The notes under the pieces were generated by a model, which ran no database searches, had not been told where the DNA came from, and was given only the letters and a program-made list of their open reading frames with translations. Both the position numbers and the translations under genes were made by a program. Positions 24,464 to 33,377 of a DNA stretch of 64,000 nt are shown piece after piece (positions within the stretch are counted from its first letter, which is position 1; each line of letters starts with the position of its first letter). The stretch comes from Peribacillus simplex (GTDB lineage: Bacteria > Bacillota > Bacilli > Bacillales > DSM-1321), in the NCBI RefSeq assembly GCF_900156045.1, contig NZ_FTMX01000002.1:744001-808000 (forward strand), given 5' to 3'.

Positions 24464-24676
24464 ATGGAGACTAAAATTAAAGAAGGAACAAAAGAAATGT
24501 GGAGCGAAATTAATGAATGTATAACTCGGAAAATTAATGAAAAACATGATTTATCCTTTCAAAAGAAGAGCAATGATAATTATATGAATCTATATATTCA
24601 AACCGCAGTATTACACACCTTATTTGAACTATCAGATGAGTTCAGGAAAATCGAACGAAAATATAACCGATTGTGA
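24464..24676 (+). CDS. Small hypothetical helical protein
   Basis: 70 residues from the ATG at 24464, which has AAAGGAG about 9 bp upstream; an in-frame start at 24431 lacks one. Predicted all-helical, highly charged, ending in EFRKIERKYNRL. No signal or membrane segment. Family not recognised. Confidence 0.6.
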   Translation: METKIKEGTKEMWSEINECITRKINEKHDLSFQKKSNDNYMNLYIQTAVLHTLFELSDEFRKIERKYNRL

Positions 24677-24887
24677 TGCTTCCGGAAAGGTCATGCACTA
24701 AAAATTTCAACTTAATGGTGGATTAGAATTAAACTCTTCAAGGGAGCCTTTTAATCCTAATCCACGTTTTTTCTTTCTTACATCATTACCGCTGCCGCAA
24801 TTTGACTAACACCATTACTGCACCATTTGCTTCCCTACCCTATAAATTCCTCTTTTCATTCCAACTAGAATCCATTTTTCAATCTTA

Positions 24888-25117
24888 TCTAAAATAAAGG
24901 CAAAGATCATTCGTCAATCAAGACAGTATCTAAAGCTTTAAAACACCTGACAAAACCCCACCTTTTCCTACTAGCGACTGGTGTATTTTTCTTTTTACAG
25001 CCTATAGTGGGTACTTTTTTAGGTTGGTTAATACTAGGTGAACAAATCGGCTTGTCTTTTTGGATAGGTACAATATTAATTTTTATTGGTGTGTTATTAG
25101 TCATTCGGGAAGAATAA
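24888..25117 (+). pseudogene. EamA-family transporter, 3' fragment
   Basis: An open frame ending at TAA 25115-25117 reads KALKHLTKPHLFLLATGVFF, then LQPIVGTFLGWLILGEQIG and FWIGTILIFIGVLLVIREE. This is the last two membrane helices of a DMT/EamA exporter, with its typical QP-x-x-G and LGE motifs. No start codon or upstream helices are present, so it is a truncated remnant. Confidence 0.75.
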
Positions 25118-25150
25118 CCCACATTAAAATGTTTGTTAAAGTTATATTTT

Positions 25151-25206
25151 AAAAAGTACCCTATAAAGCAGTCACTTTAAAAAGGTCTGCCTATAGGGTA
25201 CTTTTT
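25151..25206. terminator. Bidirectional terminator hairpin
   Basis: AAAAAGTACCCTATA (25151-25165) pairs perfectly with TATAGGGTACTTTTT (25192-25206). Confidence 0.85.
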
Positions 25207-25275
25207 GTGGTTTTACTTCTTTGTTTTTGGCTATTTTCGCATACTTTGTTGCTATTTACCAAGTGATGCGGTGTA

Positions 25276-25401
25276 GTTGATTTCCCCTCCAGATGCTCGC
25301 TTTCCGCGGGGCGGGCGGTGAGCCTCCTCGGCGTAAACGCTTGTGGGGTCTCACCTGTCCCGCTGCTCCCGCAGGAGTCTCGCACTTGCGCTCCAATCAA
25401 C
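25276..25401. repeat. GC-rich dispersed Bacillaceae repeat
   Basis: A 126-bp block bounded by GTTGATT and AATCAAC inverted ends, with a GC-rich interior (TTTCCGCGGGGCGGGCGGTG, CTGCTCCCGCAGGAGTCTCG) quite unlike its AT-rich flanks. From general familiarity, near-identical blocks occur many times in Bacillaceae genomes. Non-coding; function unknown. Confidence 0.7.
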
Positions 25402-25660
25402 CTTAAATCGTTTCGTTTTAAAAAACAACAATCTTTACGCAAAGAGCCTTGTTTTTCTAAAGCAATCCAATTTTTATTTGAATAGACAAAAAGATGTATA
25501 TTTTCATTTCCTTCAACCTATTTCATTGAAAAATACCTTTTATACATTCATTACGTAATTATCATTATAATTTCATGTACATTTCGAAAGTATTTTTGTT
25601 ATCATTAATTCATATTCATGGAAAAGAATTCTAAATTTTAAAACCAAGGAGGAATCGTTC

Positions 25661-26248
25661 TTGAAAAATCCATATTCGGAATTGACGATTGGGATGATGA
25701 GAACGGGGATTTTAGGTTTCGGCGGCGGGCCATCTGTCATCCCGCTCATCCGCCACGAAGCAGTTTCCCGTTATCACTGGCTCGACGATGATGAATTCGG
25801 TGACACTTTGGCGATTGCCAATACACTCCCAGGACCTATTGCCACTAAGATGGCAGCATATCTTGGTTATAAATTAAAAGGCTGGCCTGGAGCCATCGTC
25901 AGCGTGGCCGCTCACGTTTTACCTTCATGCATGGCGATGGTTTTCTTGATTGCATTCATTAATGTTTTAAGTAATTCGGCAATGATCAGTAATATGATCG
26001 CTGCTGTAATGCCGGTTGTTGCTGTCATGCTTGGTCAAATGGCTTATGAGTTTGGCGAAAAGGCGGTAAAAGGGTTAGGAAAGGTGCTCGGAATCACCTT
26101 TTTTGGGATTTCATTTTTGCTTCTTCAGGTCATTTCCCTGCATCCGGGTATCGTCATTATGATTTTCCTTTTATATGGGGCGTTCCATTTTAAATTAAAG
26201 GAAAGATTGAAAAATAAAAAGGTTAGCAGGAAGGAGGAATCCGCTTAA
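25661..26248 (+). CDS. ywrB: Chromate transporter, N-type half (ChrA/SCHR family)
   Basis: 195 residues from a TTG with a strong AAGGAGGA site. It carries the CHR half-domain signature LGFGGGPSVIPLIRHE, then NTLPGPIATKMAAYLGYKLK and about five membrane helices. Half-size CHR proteins work as pairs; in B. subtilis ywrB-ywrA (chr3N-chr3C) both are needed for chromate efflux. The second half follows with a 1-bp stop/start overlap (TAATG), and an Lrp regulator converges from the other side, exactly as ywrC does. Confidence 0.9.
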   Translation: MKNPYSELTIGMMRTGILGFGGGPSVIPLIRHEAVSRYHWLDDDEFGDTLAIANTLPGPIATKMAAYLGYKLKGWPGAIVSVAAHVLPSCMAMVFLIAFINVLSNSAMISNMIAAVMPVVAVMLGQMAYEFGEKAVKGLGKVLGITFFGISFLLLQVISLHPGIVIMIFLLYGAFHFKLKERLKNKKVSRKEESA

Positions 26249-26799
26249 TGGGTTTTATTATCCCAATAGGAGTTGCTGTTTTTCTAGCGTTTTTCATCGC
26301 CAATATTCTTGGTTACGGCGGAGGTCCAGCTTCGATTCCACTTATGTATGATCAAATCGTCACCCGTTATGGCTGGCTTGATAATACCGAGTTCTCACAA
26401 ATGCTTGCGTTAGGAAATTCACTCCCAGGACCGATCGCCACCAAAATAGCTGCATATGTCGGATATGATGTATATGGCTGGCCAGGATTTCTAGCCGCAT
26501 TGGCAGGCACGGTCATCCCTTCAGCCGTGGCATTGATATATTTATTAAAAATCCTGCAAAAATACAAGCAATCGCTTATCGTAAAAGGCATGTCCCTGCT
26601 AGTACAGCCCGTGATTGCGATCATGATGTTATTGCTCACCTGGAATATGGCCAAGGATGCCTTCGGTTCCATCGGCTACATCCATTCAATCGTCATCGCT
26701 GGATTGGCCTTTTTGGCCCTAGGTAAATTCAAGATCCACCCCGCCTTCGTAATCATTCTTGCCTTTGCGTACGGCGGCTTTATCATCCCGCTCACATAA
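26248..26799 (+). CDS. ywrA: Chromate transporter, C-type half
   Basis: 183 residues. Same CHR half-domain in the paired form: LGYGGGPASIPLMYDQ, then NSLPGPIATKIAAYVGYDVY. Five or six membrane helices. Its start overlaps the upstream stop by one base, giving translational coupling that fits an obligate heteromer. Expected to export chromate, or sulfate-like oxyanions, across the cytoplasmic membrane. Confidence 0.9.
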   Translation: MGFIIPIGVAVFLAFFIANILGYGGGPASIPLMYDQIVTRYGWLDNTEFSQMLALGNSLPGPIATKIAAYVGYDVYGWPGFLAALAGTVIPSAVALIYLLKILQKYKQSLIVKGMSLLVQPVIAIMMLLLTWNMAKDAFGSIGYIHSIVIAGLAFLALGKFKIHPAFVIILAFAYGGFIIPLT

Positions 26800-26803
26800 T
26801 AAT

Positions 26804-26834
26804 AAAAAATCCACCTTAATAGGGGGATTTTTTC
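26804..26834. terminator. Shared bidirectional terminator
   Basis: AAAAAATCCACC and GGGGGATTTTTT flank a short loop between the convergent transporter and Lrp genes, separated by only 37 bp. Confidence 0.8.
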
Positions 26835-26836
26835 AT

Positions 26837-27313
26837 TTAAAGCTTCATGCCCATCCGGCTTTTATAACGTTTAATGAGAATTTGGCAATCAACGCTGACA
26901 ACACCGACGACCGCATACAGCTTCTCATTGAGAAAACGTTCCATTTCCTGGTTATCAGTAAAGATTCCGTGCATATGGAGTTTACTCGGGCCGGTCATAT
27001 GATATAAACTCGTTACAGCCGGTTCACTTTCCAATTGCTGCGCAACCGATTCCAGATATTTAGGCTCAACCTCAACGTTAAAGAATGCCGAAACATGGAT
27101 GCCGACCTTAGCTGGATTTATGACTGCAGTGAACCTCTCGATCACACCGTTTTCAACAAGATGATTGATTCTCATCTGAACCGCAACCCTGGAGAGCTCC
27201 ACTTTCTTCGCTAAGTCGGTATACGAAATTCGCGCATCTTCATGTAAAACCGATATGATTTTCTTATCGATCTCATCAACTTTCAAGCTGGGAATCTTAA
27301 AGTCCTCTGCCAT
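26837..27313 (-). CDS. ywrC: Lrp/AsnC-family regulator of the chromate transporter
   Basis: 158 residues: N-terminal HTH ([20 protein letters not shown] at about 29-48) and C-terminal RAM domain. Convergent with the split CHR genes, the same arrangement as B. subtilis ywrC, which controls ywrBA. The role as their repressor is inferred from synteny. Confidence 0.88.
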   Translation of the reverse strand: MAEDFKIPSLKVDEIDKKIISVLHEDARISYTDLAKKVELSRVAVQMRINHLVENGVIERFTAVINPAKVGIHVSAFFNVEVEPKYLESVAQQLESEPAVTSLYHMTGPSKLHMHGIFTDNQEMERFLNEKLYAVVGVVSVDCQILIKRYKSRMGMKL

Positions 27314-27642
27314 CCTACGTAACTCCTTTTCTATTTCTTTATTCCATTATCGCAGAGAACACCATCGGATCACAACAATCTTCCTTTTCACCTTTTAACC
27401 TCCATTAAAACGGCAGAAATTAAGCGATAACCAAGGTCCATCATTTATGTAGTTTTCAACTTAGGATACATCATTTCGCCAGTTATATGGCCAAAAATGA
27501 AGCCTTTAAACAGATGAAATCCCATAGGAATCAGAGCGGGACAAATTGACGGCATCGGCGACACCCCTTAGGAGAGACAGTAAGGGAAACATCATCATCC
27601 TCCGTAAATATGGGAGCAAATGAGTTCCTGCCAGACTGCATT

Positions 27643-27680
27643 CCCCCTCCGCATTCGAGAAATTGTTAGGAGGGGGTTTT
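27643..27680 (+). terminator. Plus-strand terminator without an assigned gene
   Basis: CCCCCTCC and GGAGGGGG with an 18-nt loop and TTTT. There is no plus-strand coding frame upstream between 27314 and here, so it may end a short leader or small RNA. Confidence 0.5.
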
Positions 27681-27729
27681 ACAGACCGTTTAATGCAGGA
27701 TGAAAGTTTATGAATAGATGGCCACTTCC

Positions 27730-27852
27730 TCAATCCTTTGTTTGAAAAGTCTTTGCGATGTTTTTGTATTCCTCATCATTGAGAATGCCCATTTTTTTGA
27801 ATAATGCGGAATAAGCGATTATTTTTTTCTGTGTACGGTTTGTACAATTCAT
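27730..27852 (-). CDS. Short SHOCT-like protein
   Basis: 40 residues from an ATG at 27852 preceded by AAAGGAG, reading MNCTNRTQKKIIAYSALFKK then GILNDEEYKNIAKTF. The pattern of one basic helix, an L-x-x-G-I-L turn and an acidic DEEY helix is that of the SHOCT oligomerisation module. A longer frame from 27948 lacks a ribosome binding site. Function unknown. Confidence 0.55.
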   Translation of the reverse strand: MNCTNRTQKKIIAYSALFKKMGILNDEEYKNIAKTFQTKD

Positions 27853-28235
27853 ATGGTTCAACTCCTTTTTTACATAGTATTCGCTTGCGACAAAATGTTT
27901 CCTTAATACAAAATATTTCGAATGAACTAAACTAAAAAAACTGCCCAATTCCTGGTAATTTCATATTGATATAGGTGATTAATATAAGACCAGTATATTT
28001 AAATTCAAGTAATGAATAAGCATCTATTTTTTAAATAACAACGCGATGCAATCCGAAACATCTTGAAGTGGTTAACACGTAACCCCTCCCTCCAGCATGA
28101 AACTGATGACCTTGCCAATTTATTGGCTTGTTCCGTTTGAAAACCGTATTATTGTTTAAGAAGATGGGCAGAAATTGAAAAAACTGCATACTTTCTTCAT
28201 ATTTTTTCGCTAAACTGACTTTATTCTATAAGAAG
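27853..28235. other. Divergent upstream region
   Basis: AT-rich spacer between the SHOCT-like gene and the two-component operon. I see no gene or strong hairpin. Confidence 0.4.
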
Positions 28236-29636
28236 GTGATGCTCCTGAAAATCTCATTTAAACTCGGACTATCTATATTTGTTTGCATTTTTTTGATGGA
28301 AACCTTTTCCATGGTTTACTTACATAATAAGGTGATACATTCCCGTGTCAATCAGGAATTGGAGTCACTGAAGGCCCGTGGCAATAGTCATCGTGATGTG
28401 TTGGAAATTACATATTCCGGCTCAACCCTTCAGCATATCGGCCTGATGGAATCGCATACCGATACAGATGTAGTGATTACGGATACAAGAGGAGATATTC
28501 TGATATCTTCCGAAAAGGTAAATGGGGGAATGAAAAAAATCTTAGCTAAAAACCTCCCGCAGGTACCCCGAAAAGGTCTGATCATCCAATCCGGTTGGAA
28601 GGATGAAAGATATATAGCCACCGTTACGCCATTTATCAGCGATGAAGAAAACAAAGGCTATGTTTATATGTTCAAAGATACAAGAGAAGTAAAGGATTTA
28701 ATCGCACAATTGAATAAGCATTTCCTTCTTGCGACTGCTTTGCTCCTTTTCTTCATGCTTGTCATCATTTATTTTCTATCAAAGGCTTTAACCAGGCCAC
28801 TGATATCGATGAAGGAAGCGACAACCAAGCTCAGCAAAGGTAATTTTTCAGTGGCTGTGCCAGTACGATCTCATGATGAACTTGGGGAGCTTGCCCAATC
28901 CATTCAAAGCTTGGCTGATGAATTGAACTATTTAAAGAAGGAACGCAATGAATTTTTGGCAAGTATTTCTCATGAACTGCGCACGCCGCTAACTTATATA
29001 AAGGGATATTCTGATGTTGCCCGACGAAAAGATTTGGATGAATCAGAACGATCACGATACTTAGAGATCATCCATGATGAATCCGAACGATTAAACAGAT
29101 TATTGGACGAACTATTCAATATGGCTAGAATGGATCTAAATACATTCACCATATCAAAAGAAACCGTCCAGCTCTCTTCATTCCTGCGAAACATTCACGA
29201 AAAAGTTTTACCGGCTTTTACAAATGAAAGAATTCAATTGAATCTGGAATGTAAGGATGATTTATTTATAGATATAGATCCCTCACGGTTTGAGCAAGTC
29301 ATTCTTAACCTGCTGGATAATGCGCTGAAGTACTCGAAAGAATATTCAGTCACCACCATCAAAGCCACTGAATGCCTTGGCAGGATTTCCATCTCCATAA
29401 TCGATCAAGGGGTTGGCATTCCCCCTGAAGATTTCCCCCATATCTTTGATCGTTTATATCGTGTCGAGAAATCACGCGCCAGAGATACCGGTGGATTCGG
29501 ATTGGGGCTCTCAATCGTCAAGCAATTAGTGGAGATACAAGGAGGAACCATTTCGGTTAAAAGCAACTTGAAGCAAGGAACGTCCTTCGCTATCACATTT
29601 AAGGAGATAACAAATGAAGACAGTAGTTCTGGTTGA
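28236..29636 (+). CDS. Sensor histidine kinase (HAMP/HisKA type)
   Basis: 466 residues. TM1 at about 10-28, an extracytoplasmic PDC-like sensor region at 30-160, TM2 at about 162-181, HAMP to 235, then HisKA with phospho-acceptor His246 in ASISHELRTPL. The HATPase N-box has Asn362 in LLDNALKYS, followed by DQGVGIPPED and GFGLGLSIVKQL. A functional kinase by motif. The start is uncertain: GTG at 28236 and ATG at 28239 are too close to AGAAGGTGAT, and CTG at 28245 has the best spacing. It overlaps the response regulator by 23 bp. Confidence 0.9.
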   Translation: MMLLKISFKLGLSIFVCIFLMETFSMVYLHNKVIHSRVNQELESLKARGNSHRDVLEITYSGSTLQHIGLMESHTDTDVVITDTRGDILISSEKVNGGMKKILAKNLPQVPRKGLIIQSGWKDERYIATVTPFISDEENKGYVYMFKDTREVKDLIAQLNKHFLLATALLLFFMLVIIYFLSKALTRPLISMKEATTKLSKGNFSVAVPVRSHDELGELAQSIQSLADELNYLKKERNEFLASISHELRTPLTYIKGYSDVARRKDLDESERSRYLEIIHDESERLNRLLDELFNMARMDLNTFTISKETVQLSSFLRNIHEKVLPAFTNERIQLNLECKDDLFIDIDPSRFEQVILNLLDNALKYSKEYSVTTIKATECLGRISISIIDQGVGIPPEDFPHIFDRLYRVEKSRARDTGGFGLGLSIVKQLVEIQGGTISVKSNLKQGTSFAITFKEITNEDSSSG

Positions 29637-30291
29637 TGATGAACAGAGAATGCTTGATCTATTAGAGCTATACATGAAACCTCATGGATATACATGCATG
29701 AAGATTAAATCTGGATATGAAGCCATACAGTTCTTAAGGCATAAACATGCGGACATAGTACTTCTTGATATAATGATGCCTGAAATGGATGGGTGGGAAA
29801 CGTGCGAAAGGATCCGTGCGTTTTCCAATATTCCCATAATCATGCTCACAGCCCGGGATGCTGCACAAGAAATGGTGAAAGGGTTGAAAAAGGGCGCAGA
29901 CGATTATATTACGAAACCCTTTAATGAAGATGTTTTACTTGCCAGAATCGAAGCGGTCACGCGGCGAGTGCCTAAACAGGATGATCATGTGATCTTTAGG
30001 GGGCTACAATTAAATGAATCCGCTTATGAAGCACATTATGATACCAAAACGATCCCATTAACACCAAAAGAGTTCTCACTGTTGTGCTTGTTTTTGAAAT
30101 CCCCAGATCAAGTGTATTCCAGAGACCACCTCCTTTCGACCATATGGGGATTTAAAACGGATACGGAAGATCGAACAATCGATTCCCATATTCGAAATAT
30201 TAGAGAGAAATTGCGTCATGCCGGTTTTCCAGCAGATCAACATTTGAAAACGGTCTGGGGACTCGGATATAAATGGAGTTCTGTGGATTGA
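29614..30291 (+). CDS. OmpR-family response regulator
   Basis: 225 residues. Receiver domain with acidic pocket VDDE, phospho-acceptor Asp52 in VLLDIMMPEMDG and Lys in ITKPF, then a winged-helix domain (RTIDSHIRNIREKLR, VWGLGYKW). AAGGAG at 29601-29606 precedes its ATG inside the kinase gene. Partner of the kinase at 28236. The VTT-domain gene starts 1 bp after its stop and is likely co-transcribed. Confidence 0.93.
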   Translation: MKTVVLVDDEQRMLDLLELYMKPHGYTCMKIKSGYEAIQFLRHKHADIVLLDIMMPEMDGWETCERIRAFSNIPIIMLTARDAAQEMVKGLKKGADDYITKPFNEDVLLARIEAVTRRVPKQDDHVIFRGLQLNESAYEAHYDTKTIPLTPKEFSLLCLFLKSPDQVYSRDHLLSTIWGFKTDTEDRTIDSHIRNIREKLRHAGFPADQHLKTVWGLGYKWSSVD

Positions 30292-30292
30292 T

Positions 30293-30844
30293 ATGAATTT
30301 CATTTCTGAAGCATTACTATCCAGCGGGCCTTTTTCCATTGCTGTAAGTTTAGCATTCAATATATTGATTAGCGTGCTTGGTTTTATTCCAAGCGTATTC
30401 ATCACGGCTGCCAATATCACCGTATTTGGATTTGAAAAGGGATTGATCCTTTCTTACATGGGGGAAATTGCCGGAGCAGTGGTCAGCTTTTGGTTATATC
30501 GAAAGGGCTTTCAAACATTCAAACCCAAGTTCATGAAGAACCGGTGGGTCATAAAGCTGCAAAAGTCACAAGGAATTCATGCATTTTGGATGATCCTGAT
30601 GCTTAGGCTCCTTCCTTTTATTCCATCCGGCGTGATCAACCTTACAGCAGCATTAAGCAGAACGGGGATGATGATTTTCTTTCTCGCGACATCCATCGGA
30701 AAACTGCCTGCCCTCCTTGTCGAAGCGTATTCGGTAACACAAGTATTGAAGGCCTCCGACGATGTAAGGATTGTTTTGGTACTGCTGATTCTGGTAATCA
30801 CAGTCGTTTATTACTTTAATAGAAATAAGAAAAAAGGAATGTAG
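30293..30844 (+). CDS. TVP38/TMEM64 (VTT-domain) membrane protein
   Basis: 183 residues with about five membrane helices and the VTT core: FIPSVFITAANITVFGFEKG, an amphipathic middle with FKPKFMKNRWVIKLQ, and the conserved LRLLPFIPSGVINLTAA motif. VTT proteins are scramblase or lipid-handling membrane proteins. Immediately follows a two-component pair, which suggests that the membrane signal it senses is related to this protein. The link is inference. Confidence 0.85.
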   Translation: MNFISEALLSSGPFSIAVSLAFNILISVLGFIPSVFITAANITVFGFEKGLILSYMGEIAGAVVSFWLYRKGFQTFKPKFMKNRWVIKLQKSQGIHAFWMILMLRLLPFIPSGVINLTAALSRTGMMIFFLATSIGKLPALLVEAYSVTQVLKASDDVRIVLVLLILVITVVYYFNRNKKKGM

Positions 30845-31034
30845 TAAAAAGGCTTCTCTACTTTTAGGATAAATTGGTAGGGATTTTTTCTTCTTAACCC
30901 TACAATTGATAAGGAGCCGTTCCTCTTTGGTCTCCAAGGGGGAACGACCAGATCCAGATGACGGATGCTACCTTTTCTTTCCATGAAGGCATTACCCCAT
31001 TATATCGGGAGAAGATATTCGATGAGTTCGCTGT

Positions 31035-32082
31035 TTAATATATCCCTGTGCTGCGAACGGTTTCGAAACCTTTTTTCTGCGCCGCCTTTTCATTAAAATA
31101 ACAAAAGAATGACACCACGATGGATGGGTCGAAATGCTTTCCTTTTTGTTCGTTTATGAAAGATAATGCCCGCTCCACTGACTAGGAATCTTTATACGGC
31201 CTTCTGCTGGTCAATGCATCGAACACATCCACAATGGCAACTATTCTAGCTTCCAATGGGATGTCCTCACCTTTCAAACGATGTGGATATCCAGTTCCAT
31301 CCCATTTTTCATGATGATGGAGAATGATTTTTTCAGCCACTTCCAGGCTGCTGATCACATCATTGTTTATTTCCCTTGAAATCTTATTCAAAATATCGGA
31401 TCCCATCAATGGATGCATCTCGATGATTTTTCGTTCATATGGAGATAACGGGCCAGGTTTGTATAATATCCCCTCAGGAATCTCCGCTTTCCCGATATCA
31501 TGTAGAATACTAGAATGAACGATATGATTCATATAGCTTTTAGATAGTTCCAACTGGCATCTTCGATTATGAACCATAACCAGCTGCTCGGTTAGGTTTT
31601 GAACTCTCAATAAATGCTCTTCAATGCCTGGGTCACGGATTTCGCATGAAATGGCGAGGACCTTTAACAATTCCCTTTGAGTCTCTGCCCTTTTCTTTTC
31701 CGAAAGGTAAATCCCTTCTTTCAATTGTTCCAGTTCACGGAAAATCCCGACAAAATACCACTGATCCCCTAGATTAATAGGAGTAATCGTAATAGACGAG
31801 TGCCAAATGTCACCCGATTTCTTTCGATTGGTGAAGACCCCTGACCATGGACTGCCCTTCCTTAACTCGTTTTTCAGGGATTTGTATGTACACAAAGGTG
31901 TTAACCCTGACTTTAGGAATCCAGCTTTGAACCCAATGATACTGTTCCTTGAATACCCTGTCGTCCTTTCATAATATGCATTAATATCAAGTTATGCGAT
32001 GATCTTGATCCGTAATGATGACGGCATCCCCCAGCTTTAAATACCCTGCCAATTCAGATGGCAGCCTTGATTTTCCTTTCAA
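31035..32082 (-). pseudogene. PAS/HD-GYP phosphodiesterase gene, frameshift and nonsense
   Basis: A TTG at 32082 with GGAGGT 7 bp upstream begins LKGKSRLPSELAGYLKLGDA and VIITDQDHRI, the start of a PAS domain. A frameshift at about 31993 shifts it out. In the new frame INAYYERTTGYSRNSIIGF continues the PAS domain, followed by the HD-GYP domain with HDIGKAEIP and HHHEKWDGTGYP. It is then cut by TAG after RRPYKDS (31182). The sequence beyond the TAG still reads SVERALSFINEQKGKHFDPS, so a Trp codon became amber. Two independent lesions suggest a genuine pseudogene. Intact relatives hydrolyse cyclic di-GMP. Confidence 0.85.
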
Positions 32083-32513
32083 AATCCATACCTCCAATAG
32101 CTGGATTTCCAATCCTGTCTCTTTGTTTCACTTTTCTAATTTTCACGGCTCACTCCAATCATGATTAAAATTATCAACATATAGGCTAAATGAACTACAT
32201 TCGGATGATAAAGTATATAATACCATACAAGTTTTATATACAATAGTTACTAAGCAATGTTTTGTGTGTAATTGATAGACTACAGCTTCTGTCTGCACCA
32301 AGTATCAGCCTTCCATTCCTTTTAAAGCTTATTTCATGACGAAGGGTAAATCGGTTCATTTCCGCGAATGTTACACTTATATAATGAGATAATGCCTATA
32401 CTATCTTCCTGTTTTCTGGAAAAAAGAATGAAAATATTGTGTTTTAATGGGAAATTCCTTTATAATGCGCATTAGATGATTTTTTAGCATTGAATACGAG
32501 AGGAGACTGAAAT
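32083..32513. other. Upstream region of the lipoprotein gene
   Basis: AT-rich, without a coding frame or strong hairpin. An AGAGGAGA site lies just before 32514. Confidence 0.4.
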
Positions 32514-33290
32514 ATGAAGAAACTATTGTACCCAATCATCATTGGATTATTGGCAGTTGTTCTAACGGCTTGTGGTTCGAACGATGAAGCTGATAAGAAA
32601 AATGACGAGAAAGAGACTAAAACAACTGAGAAGGAAACGGCTAAAGCAACTGAGGAACAGCAAAAACAGATGGAAGAAATGCAGAAGAAACTAGACAAGC
32701 AAAAGGTGGATGAAAAGAAAACGGTGGCCATCGTCAATGACGAAAAAATCTCAGGTGCGGAATATAATACCGTGTTGTCTACCACACAAGTGCAAATGCA
32801 GCAATTCGGACAAGACCCAACAACCAAGGAGGGAGCCAAACAAATTAAAGAACAAACGCTCAACTCTTTAGTGGGGCAGACATTGCTGCTTCAAGCTGCA
32901 GATAAAAAGGGCTACAAAGCTTCCAAGGCTGAAATAGAAAAGCAATTTGCCGAAATCAAAAAGCAATATGAGAGTGAAGAGAAATTCAAGGAAGCGATGA
33001 AGCAAGCAGGTCTGAATTCGGAAACGCTGAATGCTCAGATTGCAGAGAACATCCCGTATACGAAGTACGTTGAAAAAGAGATTAAAGTGGAAGAAGCAAC
33101 TGATGAAGAAATCCAAAAGTATTACGACCAGGTTGCTGAGCAAGCTAAAACAAGCGGGCAGAAGGTACAGAAACTCGAAGAAATGAAACCGCAAATCAAG
33201 GAACAATTAGAGCAGCAAAAGAAACAAGAAAAGCTTGTGAAGCATGTGGAAGAACTTCAGAAAAATGCTAAGGTCGATATTAAGATTTAA
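32514..33290 (+). CDS. SurA-N-like lipoprotein (PrsA-type chaperone without PPIase domain)
   Basis: 258 residues. Lipobox LTAC with lipidated Cys20. Residues about 25-65 are a lysine/glutamate-rich helical linker. A SurA_N chaperone fold follows (VAIVNDEKISGAEYNTVLST, AKQIKEQTLNSLVGQTLLLQ), and a coiled coil closes the protein. No parvulin domain is present, so it should bind unfolded secreted proteins at the outer face of the membrane rather than isomerise prolines. Monocistronic. Confidence 0.88.
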   Translation: MKKLLYPIIIGLLAVVLTACGSNDEADKKNDEKETKTTEKETAKATEEQQKQMEEMQKKLDKQKVDEKKTVAIVNDEKISGAEYNTVLSTTQVQMQQFGQDPTTKEGAKQIKEQTLNSLVGQTLLLQAADKKGYKASKAEIEKQFAEIKKQYESEEKFKEAMKQAGLNSETLNAQIAENIPYTKYVEKEIKVEEATDEEIQKYYDQVAEQAKTSGQKVQKLEEMKPQIKEQLEQQKKQEKLVKHVEELQKNAKVDIKI

Positions 33291-33298
33291 GAAGAAAA

Positions 33299-33327
33299 GA
33301 GCTGCCAAAATTGGCAGCTCTTTCTTT
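33299..33327 (+). terminator. Rho-independent terminator
   Basis: GAGCTGCCAA pairs with TTGGCAGCTC, followed by TTTCTTT. Confidence 0.9.
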
Positions 33328-33377
33328 ATGGTCTTTGGGCCGCCTACTAACACTAACCGCTTTTCAAGTTTATTTAT

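Noticed and set aside
25191..25442. 83-codon minus-strand frame
   Set aside because: It is the translation of the GC-rich dispersed repeat, not a gene.
27480..27680. Riboswitch upstream of the terminator at 27643
   Set aside because: I compared by eye with glycine, fluoride and PreQ1-type cores and found no convincing match.
27506..27733. Minus-strand 75-codon frame
   Set aside because: No ribosome binding site, odd composition, and it crosses the terminator hairpin at 27643-27676.
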